A stretch of DNA of 64,000 bases from JBGTSJ01 sp041940305 (GTDB lineage: Bacteria > Planctomycetota > Planctomycetia > Planctomycetales > Planctomycetaceae), in the NCBI GenBank assembly GCA_041940305.1, contig JBGTSJ010000002.1, forward strand, positions 1-64,000. Direction: 5' to 3'. Under the pieces are notes generated by a model. The model was given only the letters and a program-made list of their open reading frames with translations. It did not search any database and was not told where the DNA came from. The position numbers and the translations under genes were made by a program. Below are positions 10,201 to 18,068 of this stretch, in pieces (the stretch's first letter is position 1; every line of letters starts with the position of its first letter).

Positions 10201-10849
10201 CTTCCTCGTTGAAGCGGCACACGATCAGGTCTTCCAGGCCGTCCCCGTCCCAGTCGGCTGCCGTCAGCGTGAGCACCTGCCGCGCGAAGATCCCCTTGTT
10301 CCAGTACATGCTCTCGGGGCCCGTCGAGAAGCGGGCGTTCTCCCGGATCATCGGCTCGCTGCCGGGGAAATACTGGGGCGAGTCGTGCAACCGCCAGTGA
10401 TTCGGTCCGTGAAGCGTCCCGGTGTTCGGGACGTAGCGCAGCTGCCCGTCGAACATCACGAGGTCGAACAGTCCGTCGTGGTTAAGATCGCAGCGCGTCC
10501 ACGATTGAGCATGTTCGATCGTCTGCGGCTCGGTCTCCGTCAGGTTGACCGGATACCCGACGGCCAGGCCAAACCGCGGATCCGCCGTTGTGCCTTCGTT
10601 CAAGTGCACCGCGAACGACATCATCGCCGTGTTGGGCAGAAACACGTCGAGCAGGCCGTCGCCGTTCCAGTCGATGAGGTCAAAGCCGGCATCGTAGAGA
10701 AACTGGTTCCCTTCAATGCGGACTCCCGACGTCGAGATCGACGGCCGGGGTGGGTCGGACGACTGTCCCCTGAGAGTGCCTGCGTACCCTGCGCAGACCG
10801 CAAGAAGACACAGATTGAAATGGACCAGCGGACGCAGACGTTTCGACAT
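7250..10849 (-). CDS. giant secreted FG-GAP/VCBS-repeat protein with a DNRLRE-like tail
   Basis: A 1199-aa exported protein (signal peptide about residues 1-29). It contains many FG-GAP/VCBS repeats recognisable by Ca2+-loop motifs such as DWNGDGLLDVF, DLNHDGLFDLV, DWDGDGLEDLI, DVDGDGLLDLV, DYDGDGLRDLI and DADGDSVADVI, predicted to form a beta-propeller. A fibronectin-III-like stretch follows near residue 915 (GLTFGWTPPAHAARYEWRW). The last 200 residues resemble a DNRLRE-type domain found at the end of extracellular proteins (ATWPLSQVVLRNGPEESAEI, then VISWDVTEAVRTGLERGDD). A role as a surface adhesin or polymer-binding protein is inference. AGGAG is present upstream of the ATG. Confidence 0.9.
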   Translation of the reverse strand: MSKRLRPLVHFNLCLLAVCAGYAGTLRGQSSDPPRPSISTSGVRIEGNQFLYDAGFDLIDWNGDGLLDVFLPNTAMMSFAVHLNEGTTADPRFGLAVGYPVNLTETEPQTIEHAQSWTRCDLNHDGLFDLVMFDGQLRYVPNTGTLHGPNHWRLHDSPQYFPGSEPMIRENARFSTGPESMYWNKGIFARQVLTLTAADWDGDGLEDLIVCRFNEEAPGVAPTGGAEQWTAWGRLLVSTPTLPPPENPVDPAAPLSEAPPRSTHFFRNVGTKDRPEFDAGVELLTSAGEPVVSPNPIAADVDGDGLLDLVGTETAYRCNAFRVDWPTNPAVIWYRRTTTDPAIVEPFRPVTDADGQAVPAGVQVRFGDIRHSGVNDLLVMDGGHRGSIRWYRNEAGEGQPLRLGPAIELRGRDFGRFEFMAQPVVVDWFAPGSRDLLIHGNTDAHCKWALRRTAVYRNEGVGRYEFAGYLSYRGDAAMVPPDFQTRPYDAYGSAAAVWPDTGDGQKRLILSVNGQLYLFSDLGADGLTFNERTPINLAAQRNRCRSWQDIPIADAQPVRYIRISNDRNGMGNLRDSFLHIVSLEATAAGRNVATLDGGVTVTDENGVDSPYYRVQRPDAMFTPGNQLSDAAPNFTTFGYYIGPAIIDLQQAAPVDRIRFLLSEREERWYAFRLPFYWGGRLLRDTEPDDVWYQYKVEVSADRQQWTTVADTMPTEMMRSFPCLVDWDEDGNVDLVLGVLNSNGIWPSTREYRLYRNAGSNDAPQFEDFISLCDEQGAPLAPQAFWYNAYGMQCGVNVLDYDGDGLRDLIIEGQHDAELQYYRNVTTAGGERPRFQFVSLIGDERPLRYPSRYTYFWMGDADGDSVADVISSDGAQMSLFTGTAAGAPGPIADLSLLRNLPEGLTFGWTPPAHAARYEWRWSREPITALNWHQLPVLTGSYSGAEPVEVDWSAAEGLPQGELLHLAARSFGNDGSASELSDSLLVATWPLSQVVLRNGPEESAEIPAYDGCESTMVDAHRPDEPVGARPAELTVRAPGEEKQKVILIRFSDLPALDGVESAVVELTTVEDENRLAGRPTLAVSCNACRADWVAPLVAWKSAGPGVPWEAAELDAGGRFASMAEPRQVIRRRHVISWDVTEAVRTGLERGDDSVSLLIRVDNTGKYIAGQGYRFHGNAADEVEARPRLRVITGPRQDGKLP

Positions 10850-10970
10850 GTTATGTCCTGCTCCTGACGCTCGTGCTGATCTCCGGCATCGCGGACCGCA
10901 TTGCTAACCCCGCTGACCCGCTGAGAGTTCGCCGCGGATTGGTCAAGTCGCGGTCCGCGCAGACCAGCCC

Positions 10971-12299
10971 TTACTCCGAGAATGACGACTTCTTCCGCAG
11001 CAGGTGATGGTACTGCTGCGCGAATCGGTGCGCTTCGTCGCGGACGTACTGCAATAGCCGCAGGGCGTAGGAATGGCGGCTGAGCTTGCGCGGGTCCGGT
11101 TCGCCGGGGACGTAGACTTCTTCTTCGCGCTTCGCCAGCGAGATGACGAGCGGGGGCTGGATCTCGATCGCCCGCAGTGCGTCCATGGCGGCGCTGAGCT
11201 GCCCTTTGCCGCCGTCGATCAGCAGGACGTCGGGGAAGGATTCACCCTCCTGCTGCAGCCTTCGGAAGCGGCGGCTCACGACCTCCCGCATGCTGGCGAA
11301 GTCGTCGACCCCTTCGACCGTGCGGATCTTGTACCGCTTGTATCCGTGCTTGAACGGCAGCCCATCGATGAACTGCACCAGGCTGGCGACTGTCTCACCG
11401 CCGTGCAGGTGGGCGATGTCGACCCCTTCGATGCGGCGCGGCGTCTCGGCAAGGTTGAAGACCTTCTTCAGCCCGGCGAGGCCGCGCTTGGGATCGATGT
11501 AGAACACCTCCGGCTGGACGTGCTCTTCGAGATTGCCGCGGAGGTTGAGGTTCTCCAGCGCCTGGATCTCGTCCCGGATGCGGGCCGCCTTCTCGAACTT
11601 CAGTTCCTTCGAGGCGGCCTCCATTTCGCCCCGCAGTTCCTTGAGCAGCGTGGCCTTCTTGCCGTCGAGGAACATCCGCAGGCGGCGGATGTCGTCCCGG
11701 TACTCCTCTTTGCTGATCCGCAGGTTGCAGGGAGCCGTGCACTGGTTGATGCTGGCGAGCAGGCAGGGGCGGAACCAGCGCCACTTTTCGTCTCCGTCCT
11801 CGATGTCCAGCGAGCAGGTGCGAAACTTGAAAACCTTCTGCAGCACGGCGATCGCGCCGCGGAGTTGCCGGGCGTTCGCGAACGGGCCGTACAGCTTCGC
11901 TCCCTTCTCGCGCGGCTTGCGGGTGAATTCGATCCGCGGGAAGTCCTCCCCGGTGACGATTTCCAGGTACGGAAAGGTCTTGTCATCCTTCAGTTCCTGG
12001 TTGAATCGCGGCTGGATGTCCTTGATCAGCCGGGCTTCCAGGAGCAGAGCATCGACCTCGCTCTCGGTCTCCAGGAAGTCGATGTCAGCGATCTCCGGAA
12101 CGAGGTCGCACGTGCGGCGATCGCCGGCGGCGGCGGTACTGAAATAGCTGCCGACGCGGCTGCGGAGATTGACCGCCTTGCCGACGTAGATGACGCGCCC
12201 CTGCGAGTCCTTCATGAGATACACGCCGGGCGTGGTGGGCAGGGTGCGCACCTTGTCGCGCGGGTCGCAGGGAAGTGGTGGGACGGCGGAATCGGCCAT
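10971..12299 (-). CDS. uvrC: UvrC-type excinuclease subunit lacking the C-terminal HhH domain
   Basis: A 442-aa protein with a GIY-YIG nuclease domain (TTPGVYLMKDSQGRVIYVGK, about 22-41), a cysteine cluster (CLLASINQCTAPC, about 177-189), a UVR motif (LKELRGEMEAASKELKFEKA) and the RNase H-like 5' incision domain (GVDIAHLHGG, LLIDGGKGQL, DEAHRFA). UvrC cuts on both sides of a lesion in nucleotide excision repair with UvrA and UvrB. Typical UvrC is about 600 aa and ends in tandem helix-hairpin-helix motifs. Here the frame stops right after DEAHRFAQQYHHLLRKK, and no HhH sequence is visible downstream in any frame. Either a natural short form or a Cho-like variant. Confidence 0.9.
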   Translation of the reverse strand: MADSAVPPLPCDPRDKVRTLPTTPGVYLMKDSQGRVIYVGKAVNLRSRVGSYFSTAAAGDRRTCDLVPEIADIDFLETESEVDALLLEARLIKDIQPRFNQELKDDKTFPYLEIVTGEDFPRIEFTRKPREKGAKLYGPFANARQLRGAIAVLQKVFKFRTCSLDIEDGDEKWRWFRPCLLASINQCTAPCNLRISKEEYRDDIRRLRMFLDGKKATLLKELRGEMEAASKELKFEKAARIRDEIQALENLNLRGNLEEHVQPEVFYIDPKRGLAGLKKVFNLAETPRRIEGVDIAHLHGGETVASLVQFIDGLPFKHGYKRYKIRTVEGVDDFASMREVVSRRFRRLQQEGESFPDVLLIDGGKGQLSAAMDALRAIEIQPPLVISLAKREEEVYVPGEPDPRKLSRHSYALRLLQYVRDEAHRFAQQYHHLLRKKSSFSE

Positions 12300-12574
12300 A
12301 AGTCCATTCTAGACGAAGCGTCAAGCAGGCAAGGCTGGTAAGGCGCGCGCTGCGCTTACGAGTGGGGGGGTGTGATTGTTGGCATTCTTACGTGCATCTT
12401 AGGTCCTCCTTGCATTCTGAGCCGGGGGCTGGTCGTTCATCGAGCAATCCACGTCGGGTGTTGAGGGCAGATCCTCTCCTCACCAGGATGTTCACCCGGT
12501 GCGCGATGGTTGGTTGCATTCGATTCCAGCGTCGGCGAGGCTGCTGCCTAGGGACATTGCTCAGAGGAGACTCC

Positions 12575-13837
12575 ATGCCCGCGGATCGACAACTCGCCGC
12601 CGTTTTCGAGGAACAACGACGGTCGTTCCCTGCGATTGGTCGAGAGTTCTGTGGCCAGAAAGTGGCCTACTTCGACGGTCCGGCCGGGACGCAGGTCCCG
12701 CAGGGTGTGATTGATGCTGTCGCCGATTATCTGGCGAACCACAACGCCAACTGCGGGGCTCCGTTCGGCACCAGTCTAGAAACTGATGCGATCCTCGACG
12801 TCGCGCGGCGGGCTTTCGCCGATTTCCTCGGGACCGACGATCCGGCTGAGGTTGCTTTCGGCCCGAACATGACGACGTTGACGCTCGCCGTCAGCCGGGC
12901 GTTGGGCAGAACCTGGCGGCCGGGTGATGAGGTGATTGTGAGCCGGCTGGACCACGATGCGAACGTGACCCCCTGGGTACTGGCCGCGCGGGATGCCGGG
13001 GCGGTGGTGAAGCACATTGAGGTGCGCCCGGAGGACTGCACGCTCGATCTGGGCAGCTTCGAAGCCGCGCTCTCTGAGCGGACGAGGCTGGTCGCAGTGG
13101 GGTACGCGTCGAATTGTGTGGGGACGATCAATCCGGTGCAGGAGATCGTGCAGCGGGCGAAATCGATGGGAGCGGTGACATTCATCGACGCAGTGCACTA
13201 CGCGCCGCATGGGCTGATCGACGTAGAGTCGCTCGACTGCGATTTCCTGGTCTGCTCGGCGTACAAGTTTTTCGGGCCGCATGTGGGAATCCTGTGGGGC
13301 CGGCGCGAGCTGCTGGAGTCGATCACGCCCTACAAACTCAGGCCGTCGCCAGATGCACTTCCCGGCCGCTGGATGACCGGGACGCAGAATCATGAGTGCA
13401 TCGCCGGCGCTGCGGCCGCCGTCGACTATCTGGCGTCGATCGGGCGTGAACTGTACCCCGCAGGAGCGGCTCGGCGGACCTGTCTGCAGACCGCATTGAA
13501 GGCGATTGCCGAACAGGAACAGACTCTTGGAGCCCGTCTGTTGCAAGGACTGGCCACGGTCCCTGGAGTCCGCATCTGGGGGATCACCGATCCCGCGCGA
13601 CTCCACGAGCGGGTTCCGACCGTATCCTTCACGCATGAACGGCTCGCGCCCCGCGAAATCGCAGCCGCACTGGCCGAACGGGGCATCTACGCCTGGCCAG
13701 GAAATCATTACGCTCTGCCGTTGACCGAGACACTGGGGCTCGAACCGGACGGGACATTGCGAGTGGGGATCGTCCACTACAATACGGCCGACGAAGTGGA
13801 CCGGTTGCTGGATGAGGTTCGGCAGATCGTCGCTTAG
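12575..13837 (+). CDS. cysteine desulfurase-like aminotransferase class V (PLP)
   Basis: A 420-aa fold-type I PLP enzyme of the cysteine desulfurase-like (SufS/CsdA-related) subfamily. Visible blocks: YFDGPAGTQVPQGV near the N-terminus, NMTTLTLAVSRAL, the cofactor-ring Asp in FIDAVHYAPHG, the Schiff-base Lys in CSAYKFFGPHVG (about residue 230), and HYNTADEVDRLL at the C-terminus. The start at 12575 is chosen because it follows an AGAGGAGA ribosome site; the open frame extends upstream without family similarity. Substrate is not certain: relatives include true desulfurases and kynureninase-like lyases. The gene is followed 55 bp later by an EamA transporter on the same strand, a possible operon. 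Confidence 0.92.
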   Translation: MPADRQLAAVFEEQRRSFPAIGREFCGQKVAYFDGPAGTQVPQGVIDAVADYLANHNANCGAPFGTSLETDAILDVARRAFADFLGTDDPAEVAFGPNMTTLTLAVSRALGRTWRPGDEVIVSRLDHDANVTPWVLAARDAGAVVKHIEVRPEDCTLDLGSFEAALSERTRLVAVGYASNCVGTINPVQEIVQRAKSMGAVTFIDAVHYAPHGLIDVESLDCDFLVCSAYKFFGPHVGILWGRRELLESITPYKLRPSPDALPGRWMTGTQNHECIAGAAAAVDYLASIGRELYPAGAARRTCLQTALKAIAEQEQTLGARLLQGLATVPGVRIWGITDPARLHERVPTVSFTHERLAPREIAAALAERGIYAWPGNHYALPLTETLGLEPDGTLRVGIVHYNTADEVDRLLDEVRQIVA

Positions 13838-13892
13838 TGAGGGATGAAGGGTTTTCGGGGCTGCCGCTGGCTCCCCGTCCAACGGTAAGCCG

Positions 13893-14861
13893 ATGACGAA
13901 CGCCAGTGACGAACAGCCGCAAGGAGGTCGTACTGCGGTCGCGGCTGCGCCCTACCACTTCGGCCCCACGGCTGCCGGACTGTCGCTGCTCACGGCGGCG
14001 TTATGGGGGGGGACGTCGGTCGGCAGCGCGTTCGCGCTCGATTCGTTTCCGCCGATGGCGGTCGGCGGACTGCGGTTTGCGCTGGCCGCCGTCTTCATGC
14101 TCGGCTGGTGCCGCTGGGAGCGCGCTCCCCTCACGCTGCAGCGGCATCAATGGTCCCCGGCACTGATCGCGGGCGGGCTGCTCTTTATTCAGATCGGCAC
14201 GTTCAACCTGGGGCAGGCCCGCACGACGTCGTCGCACGCGACGCTGTACATCAACACGTACATCTTCTGGGTCGCCGCCATCGAGCATTTCATCACGCAG
14301 CAATACCGACTGAACCTGCGGCAACTGGCCGGACTGCTCGTCGCCGCGGCCGGGGTGGTGACGCTCGTCGTCAGCACGGCGACGCCGGCCGGCGCACAGA
14401 CCTCCTCCGGCCTCGACGAACCGACGCTCGCCGGGGACGCGCTGATGCTGCTCAGCGGCTTCATTCTCGCCGTGAAAGTGATCCAGACCAAACATGCCGT
14501 CCGCACCGTGCGCCCCGGCACGCTGACGTTCTGGCACGACGTGTTCGGCGTCATCCTGTTCGCCGCGGCCAGCGGCCTGTTTGAGCAGATCGAGTGGAAG
14601 GGGGTGACGTCTCCGTCCGTCGGCGGTCTGCTGTACATTGGCGTGTGCGTGTCGGGGTTCTGCTTTGCCACGCAAGCATGGTTACTGCGGCGGTACAGCG
14701 CTTCGATCGTCTCCGTCTTCAGCTTCGCCACGCCGGTGTTCGGCGTGGCGCTGGCCGTGCTGCTGCGGGGAGATTCCATGTCCCCCTGGCTCATCGCAGC
14801 CGGAGCGTGTGTTGCCGCCGGCATCGTGCTTGTCACTCGACGGCCAGCCGGCCGTTTATGA
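13893..14861 (+). CDS. EamA/DMT-family membrane transporter
   Basis: A 322-aa polytopic protein with about ten hydrophobic helices arranged as two EamA repeats. The first repeat starts LSLLTAALWGGTSVGSAFAL and the second includes LLSGFILAVKVIQTKHAV; the C-terminal helices (SVFSFATPVFGVALAVLL, LIAAGACVAAGIVLV) end in a basic RRP tail as usual for the family. DMT transporters export amino acids or other small metabolites; the substrate cannot be told from sequence. It lies 55 bp downstream of a PLP enzyme, which weakly suggests that an amine or amino acid is handled. Confidence 0.93.
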   Translation: MTNASDEQPQGGRTAVAAAPYHFGPTAAGLSLLTAALWGGTSVGSAFALDSFPPMAVGGLRFALAAVFMLGWCRWERAPLTLQRHQWSPALIAGGLLFIQIGTFNLGQARTTSSHATLYINTYIFWVAAIEHFITQQYRLNLRQLAGLLVAAAGVVTLVVSTATPAGAQTSSGLDEPTLAGDALMLLSGFILAVKVIQTKHAVRTVRPGTLTFWHDVFGVILFAAASGLFEQIEWKGVTSPSVGGLLYIGVCVSGFCFATQAWLLRRYSASIVSVFSFATPVFGVALAVLLRGDSMSPWLIAAGACVAAGIVLVTRRPAGRL

Positions 14862-14960
14862 CGGCGATGATGGGCGGCGTGGGATGGACGGCGGGGACAA
14901 GCTAGGATCGTGGTTGGCCAGTGACCCCGACTGCTGAACAGAGCAGGCGATGATCCCTGG

Positions 14961-14988
14961 GCGGCGGGGTCGAGCCCCGCCACTCGTT
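14961..14988. repeat. GC-rich inverted repeat, dispersed family B
   Basis: The sequence GCGGCGGGG-TCGAG-CCCCGCC followed by ACTCGTT forms a short strong hairpin. A second copy with the same arms and the same flank (CTCGTT) lies at 43271-43297. It sits just upstream of the start of the PLP decarboxylase gene and is not a terminator (no T-run). Confidence 0.75.
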
Positions 14989-14999
14989 TGATGCTGAGC

Positions 15000-16496
15000 A
15001 TGACCACCACGCCAATCTCTGATCGCATTCGTGCCGCCTGGTCGCCCGAACTCATCGGCGTCCTCAGCCAGCGTTTGAGCGCACTGCTGCAAGAGCACTT
15101 CCAGGGTGTAACGAACCGCAGCGGTCCTGTCCTGAACTGGACGCCTCCCGCGGAGTGCGTTCCGCGCGCCGCCTCATGGCTCGACCGCCTCCCCGCCGAT
15201 CCTGCGTCTTGCGACGCGATGGCACGCGAGTTCGACGAGCGCATCCGGGCCATCCTTGCGCATGGCAACAACCTGCATCACCCGCGCTATATCGGCCATC
15301 AGGTCCCCGCCTCCACGCCCATCGCGGCCCTGTTCGACGCTCTCGGCTCCGCTACGAACCAGGTGATGGCAATCTACGAGATGGGTCCGTGGGCCACCTC
15401 GGTCGAGCGGGCGATGATCGACCGCGTCGGCGCCGTATTCGGACTCAGAGGGGGCGAGTTCGCCGGACTGATCACCAGCGGGGGGTCGCTCGCCAACCTC
15501 ACGGCGCTGCTGACCGCCCGTAACGTCGCATTGGGGGACGCGTGGGAATCCGGGCTGACGGCGACCGACCCGTCGCCCGTGTTGCTGGTCCACGCCGACA
15601 TCCACTACGGCATCACCCGGGCCGCCGGCATTCTGGGGATCGGCACGCGGAATGTCCTGCGCGTTCCGCTCGACGATCGGCGGCGGATGGATCCGTACGC
15701 ACTCGATCAGATGCTCAAGGAACTTCAAAGCGAAGGCCGTCCGGTGATCGCCGTCGCGGCCTGTGCGTGCGCGACGCCGATCGGTGCATTTGATCCGCTG
15801 CCGCAGATTGCCGACGTCTGCGAGCGGTACGGCGTCTGGCTGCACGTGGACGCCGCGCATGGAGGGGCAGCCGCGTTCAACGAGCGCTACCGTTCGCTGG
15901 TGGAGGGACTCGATCGCGCCGACAGCTTCATCTTCGACGCGCACAAGATGCTCTTCATGCCCGCGCTGTGTGCGTTCGTGTTCTACAGGAATCCGGCGCA
16001 CCGCTATCAAGCGTTCCGGCAGGATGCTCCGTACCTGTTCGACCCCTCCGCCCCAGGCATGGCGGAATATGACAGCGGGATGTCGACCGTGGAATGCACC
16101 AAACGCGCGGCTGCGTACGGTCTCTGGGGAGTCTGGTCGCTGTTCGGTCCGCAACTGTTCGCGGACCTGGTGGAGAGGACGTTCGACCTCGGCCGCCGGT
16201 TCTACGAGATGTTGCGGGACGCTCCCGACTTTGAGCCGCTGCACGAGCCGCAGTGCAACATCGTGGCATTTCGCTATCGGCCGGAGCGCCTGCGAGACAC
16301 CGATGCAGCCGCCGTCGGGGAACTGAATCGCCGCATTCGTCGCCGGCTGATTGAGTCCGGTCAATTCTATATTGTCCAAACCAACCTGGAGGGGGCAGGG
16401 GCGCTGCGCGTGACGATCATCAATCCCCTGACCACTGAGGACGACCTTGGTGCGCTCCTCGATGAGATCGGTCGTATTGGGAGGGAGACCGGTTGA
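15000..16496 (+). CDS. PLP-dependent decarboxylase (aspartate/diaminobutyrate decarboxylase group)
   Basis: A group II PLP decarboxylase of about 498 aa. Visible motifs are HPRYIGHQVPAST in the N-terminal part, the phosphate-binding TSGGSLANLTALLTARN, the ring-contacting WLHVDAAHGG and the Schiff-base Lys in FIFDAHKMLFMP (about residue 316). Relatives include L-2,4-diaminobutyrate, aspartate, glutamate and aromatic amino-acid decarboxylases; the exact substrate is not resolved here. In-frame starts also exist at 14988 (TTG) and 14991 (ATG); 15000 was chosen because the region before it belongs to the family B repeat. Confidence 0.92.
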   Translation: MTTTPISDRIRAAWSPELIGVLSQRLSALLQEHFQGVTNRSGPVLNWTPPAECVPRAASWLDRLPADPASCDAMAREFDERIRAILAHGNNLHHPRYIGHQVPASTPIAALFDALGSATNQVMAIYEMGPWATSVERAMIDRVGAVFGLRGGEFAGLITSGGSLANLTALLTARNVALGDAWESGLTATDPSPVLLVHADIHYGITRAAGILGIGTRNVLRVPLDDRRRMDPYALDQMLKELQSEGRPVIAVAACACATPIGAFDPLPQIADVCERYGVWLHVDAAHGGAAAFNERYRSLVEGLDRADSFIFDAHKMLFMPALCAFVFYRNPAHRYQAFRQDAPYLFDPSAPGMAEYDSGMSTVECTKRAAAYGLWGVWSLFGPQLFADLVERTFDLGRRFYEMLRDAPDFEPLHEPQCNIVAFRYRPERLRDTDAAAVGELNRRIRRRLIESGQFYIVQTNLEGAGALRVTIINPLTTEDDLGALLDEIGRIGRETG

Positions 16497-16625
16497 TCGG
16501 GGCGCGATCGGTGCATGACGAGCGCGGTCGCCGGAGAGCGCCGCGTCTGTGGCGGGCGGCAGCGGCGCGCCTCAGCGGGAGGCGTCCTGCAGACCGGACG
16601 CCGGCCCGGAACATCATCGTCGACG

Positions 16626-16662
16626 AAAAAAGCCGGCCGGCGAAAAAAATCGCCGGCCGGCT
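16626..16662 (-). terminator. intrinsic terminator of the cold-shock gene
   Basis: A perfect 12-bp stem (AGCCGGCCGGCG at 16631-16642 and 16651-16662) with an 8-nt A/T loop is followed on the minus strand by a run of five or six T. It lies 24 nt beyond the stop codon of the minus-strand cold-shock gene, in the correct orientation. Confidence 0.93.
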
Positions 16663-16685
16663 GTGATTGCGAAACGTAACCGGAG

Positions 16686-16883
16686 TCAGATGACCCGGAC
16701 GTTCTCGGCGCGCGGACCCTTGGGCCCGTGTCCGGCGTTAAAGGAGACACGCTGTCCTTCGCGCAGGTCTTCGTACCGCGAGCCTTCCAGATTGGACATG
16801 TGGAAGAACAGGTCGGCCCCGTTGCCTGTGTCGATGAATCCGAATCCCTTCTCCGTCAGCTTCTTGATCTTGCCTTCAGCCAT
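16686..16883 (-). CDS. cold-shock domain protein (CspA family), copy 1
   Basis: A 65-aa single cold-shock domain with RNP1 (KGFGFID) and RNP2 (DLFFHMS) intact. CspA proteins bind single-stranded RNA and act as RNA chaperones. Compared with classical CspA the second half is short and ends GHGPKGPRAENVRVI. A second, very similar 64-aa copy is encoded at 29405 on the opposite strand. The gene is monocistronic, with its own strong intrinsic terminator at 16626-16662. Confidence 0.97.
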   Translation of the reverse strand: MAEGKIKKLTEKGFGFIDTGNGADLFFHMSNLEGSRYEDLREGQRVSFNAGHGPKGPRAENVRVI

Positions 16884-17015
16884 ACTTCCGATTCCTAGAA
16901 AAGAAACCTGCGCGAACCTCCCCGGAACACCCGGAGAACGCCGTCCAACATGAACGGCTGATCCGCCACTTACCCCGGGCCGCTACTCAGCGGTCGAGGA
17001 TTTAACGCTTCGTGA

Positions 17016-17192
17016 TCAGACGGATTGATCGTCCACCTCATCGAGGGGAACATCCGGCTGTGGACCTGCTTCCCGTTGTTGTTTGCGTTCCTGCTTGCGA
17101 GCCAGCTTCTCGGCCGATTTGCGCCGCTTCTCAAACTCGCGACGGCGTTTCTCGTACGTGTTCTGGTTCTTTGCCAACAGTGATTCCCCCAT
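17016..17192 (-). CDS. small basic coiled-coil protein, unknown function
   Basis: A 58-aa protein beginning MGESLLAKNQNTYEKRRREF and continuing as a Lys/Arg/Glu-rich helix, ending in an acidic tail (LDEVDDQSV). The AKNQNTYEKRRRE core is recalled as a widespread small-protein signature in several phyla, without known function. The upstream ATG at 17219 adds nine residues and is possible. It is transcribed away from the zinc-binding-like gene at 17738. The 545 bp between them (17193-17737) holds nothing recognisable; it presumably contains both promoters. Confidence 0.7.
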   Translation of the reverse strand: MGESLLAKNQNTYEKRRREFEKRRKSAEKLARKQERKQQREAGPQPDVPLDEVDDQSV

Positions 17193-17737
17193 CTGGACTC
17201 GTGATCTGAGGAACTCCATCCCGACGGGTCTGCGCAGACTCGACCGCCGTCGCCACGCATGCGCGAACAGCCCGAGGCTGAAGCCCCCACACCGCAGCGG
17301 TGCGGGACATTCCCGAAGCGAATGGGTGTGTCCGAAGCACGGACCAGGAGGTGATCAACACAGACAGACAATCGACTGGAGACTCTTGTACGACGCGAAT
17401 CCGATGCGCCGCGGCCATATGATAGAAGATTGATCCGAATAAAGATGCGCCAACTCCCCGACATTCCGTCCATTTTGCCGAAATAGCTATTGCACCGCGA
17501 TCACGGTAAGATGAGGAGCTGGCGCATTTCATCCGCCCTGTCATCCCGTCCGCGGCCTCTTCCGATCGAGGTTCGGAGGCTGCCGGCCCCCTTCGCCGAA
17601 CTGCGTCCCGCTCATTCGCCACTTGCGGGATTTCACTGCTCCGCGGCCCGTTCGGAACGCGCCCCCTGGCGCACAGCCGTATCGGCTGCGCCGGATCGAA
17701 CGACGGCGCCCGACTCCTTCACGTCACGGACTTACGC

Positions 17738-18040
17738 ATGTCGACCAACAACCGCCCCCCACCGCTGTATCCTTCGCCAACACGTCCGCGTTGCCCCGTC
17801 TGCGGCCATGTGAGTTACTCGGCGACCGGCGTCCACCCGCAGTGCTCGCTGCGCAAGGCCGACGCCGAACGCATGCGGCGGCAGGCGGGACGCGCCAAGA
17901 AACTTGAGAGTGCCGTCAAGCCGCAGGAGCTTTCACCCTGGCAGCGGGTCTGCGCCCGTTGCAAAGCCGTCGTACATATTCGCAAGAAGGTCTGTGAGTG
18001 CGGCTTCCGGCTGGTTCAGGGGTCGCCCGTTCGCACGTGA
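17738..18040 (+). CDS. small putative zinc-binding protein
   Basis: A 100-aa hydrophilic protein with cysteine pairs that could bind zinc: CPVCGHVSYSATGVHPQC (about residues 19-36) and CARCKAVVHIRKKVCECG (about 72-89). The central part is rich in Arg, Lys and Ala. The function is unknown; the layout resembles small planctomycete zinc-ribbon proteins. The ribosome site is weak, so the start is tentative. It ends 28 bp before the end of the convergent desaturase gene. Confidence 0.6.
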   Translation: MSTNNRPPPLYPSPTRPRCPVCGHVSYSATGVHPQCSLRKADAERMRRQAGRAKKLESAVKPQELSPWQRVCARCKAVVHIRKKVCECGFRLVQGSPVRT

Positions 18041-18068
18041 ATCCGGGGCGTGAACACTCTCGCGAGCG

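Noticed and set aside
11073..12341. 422-aa plus-strand open frame
   Set aside because: Antisense shadow of uvrC.
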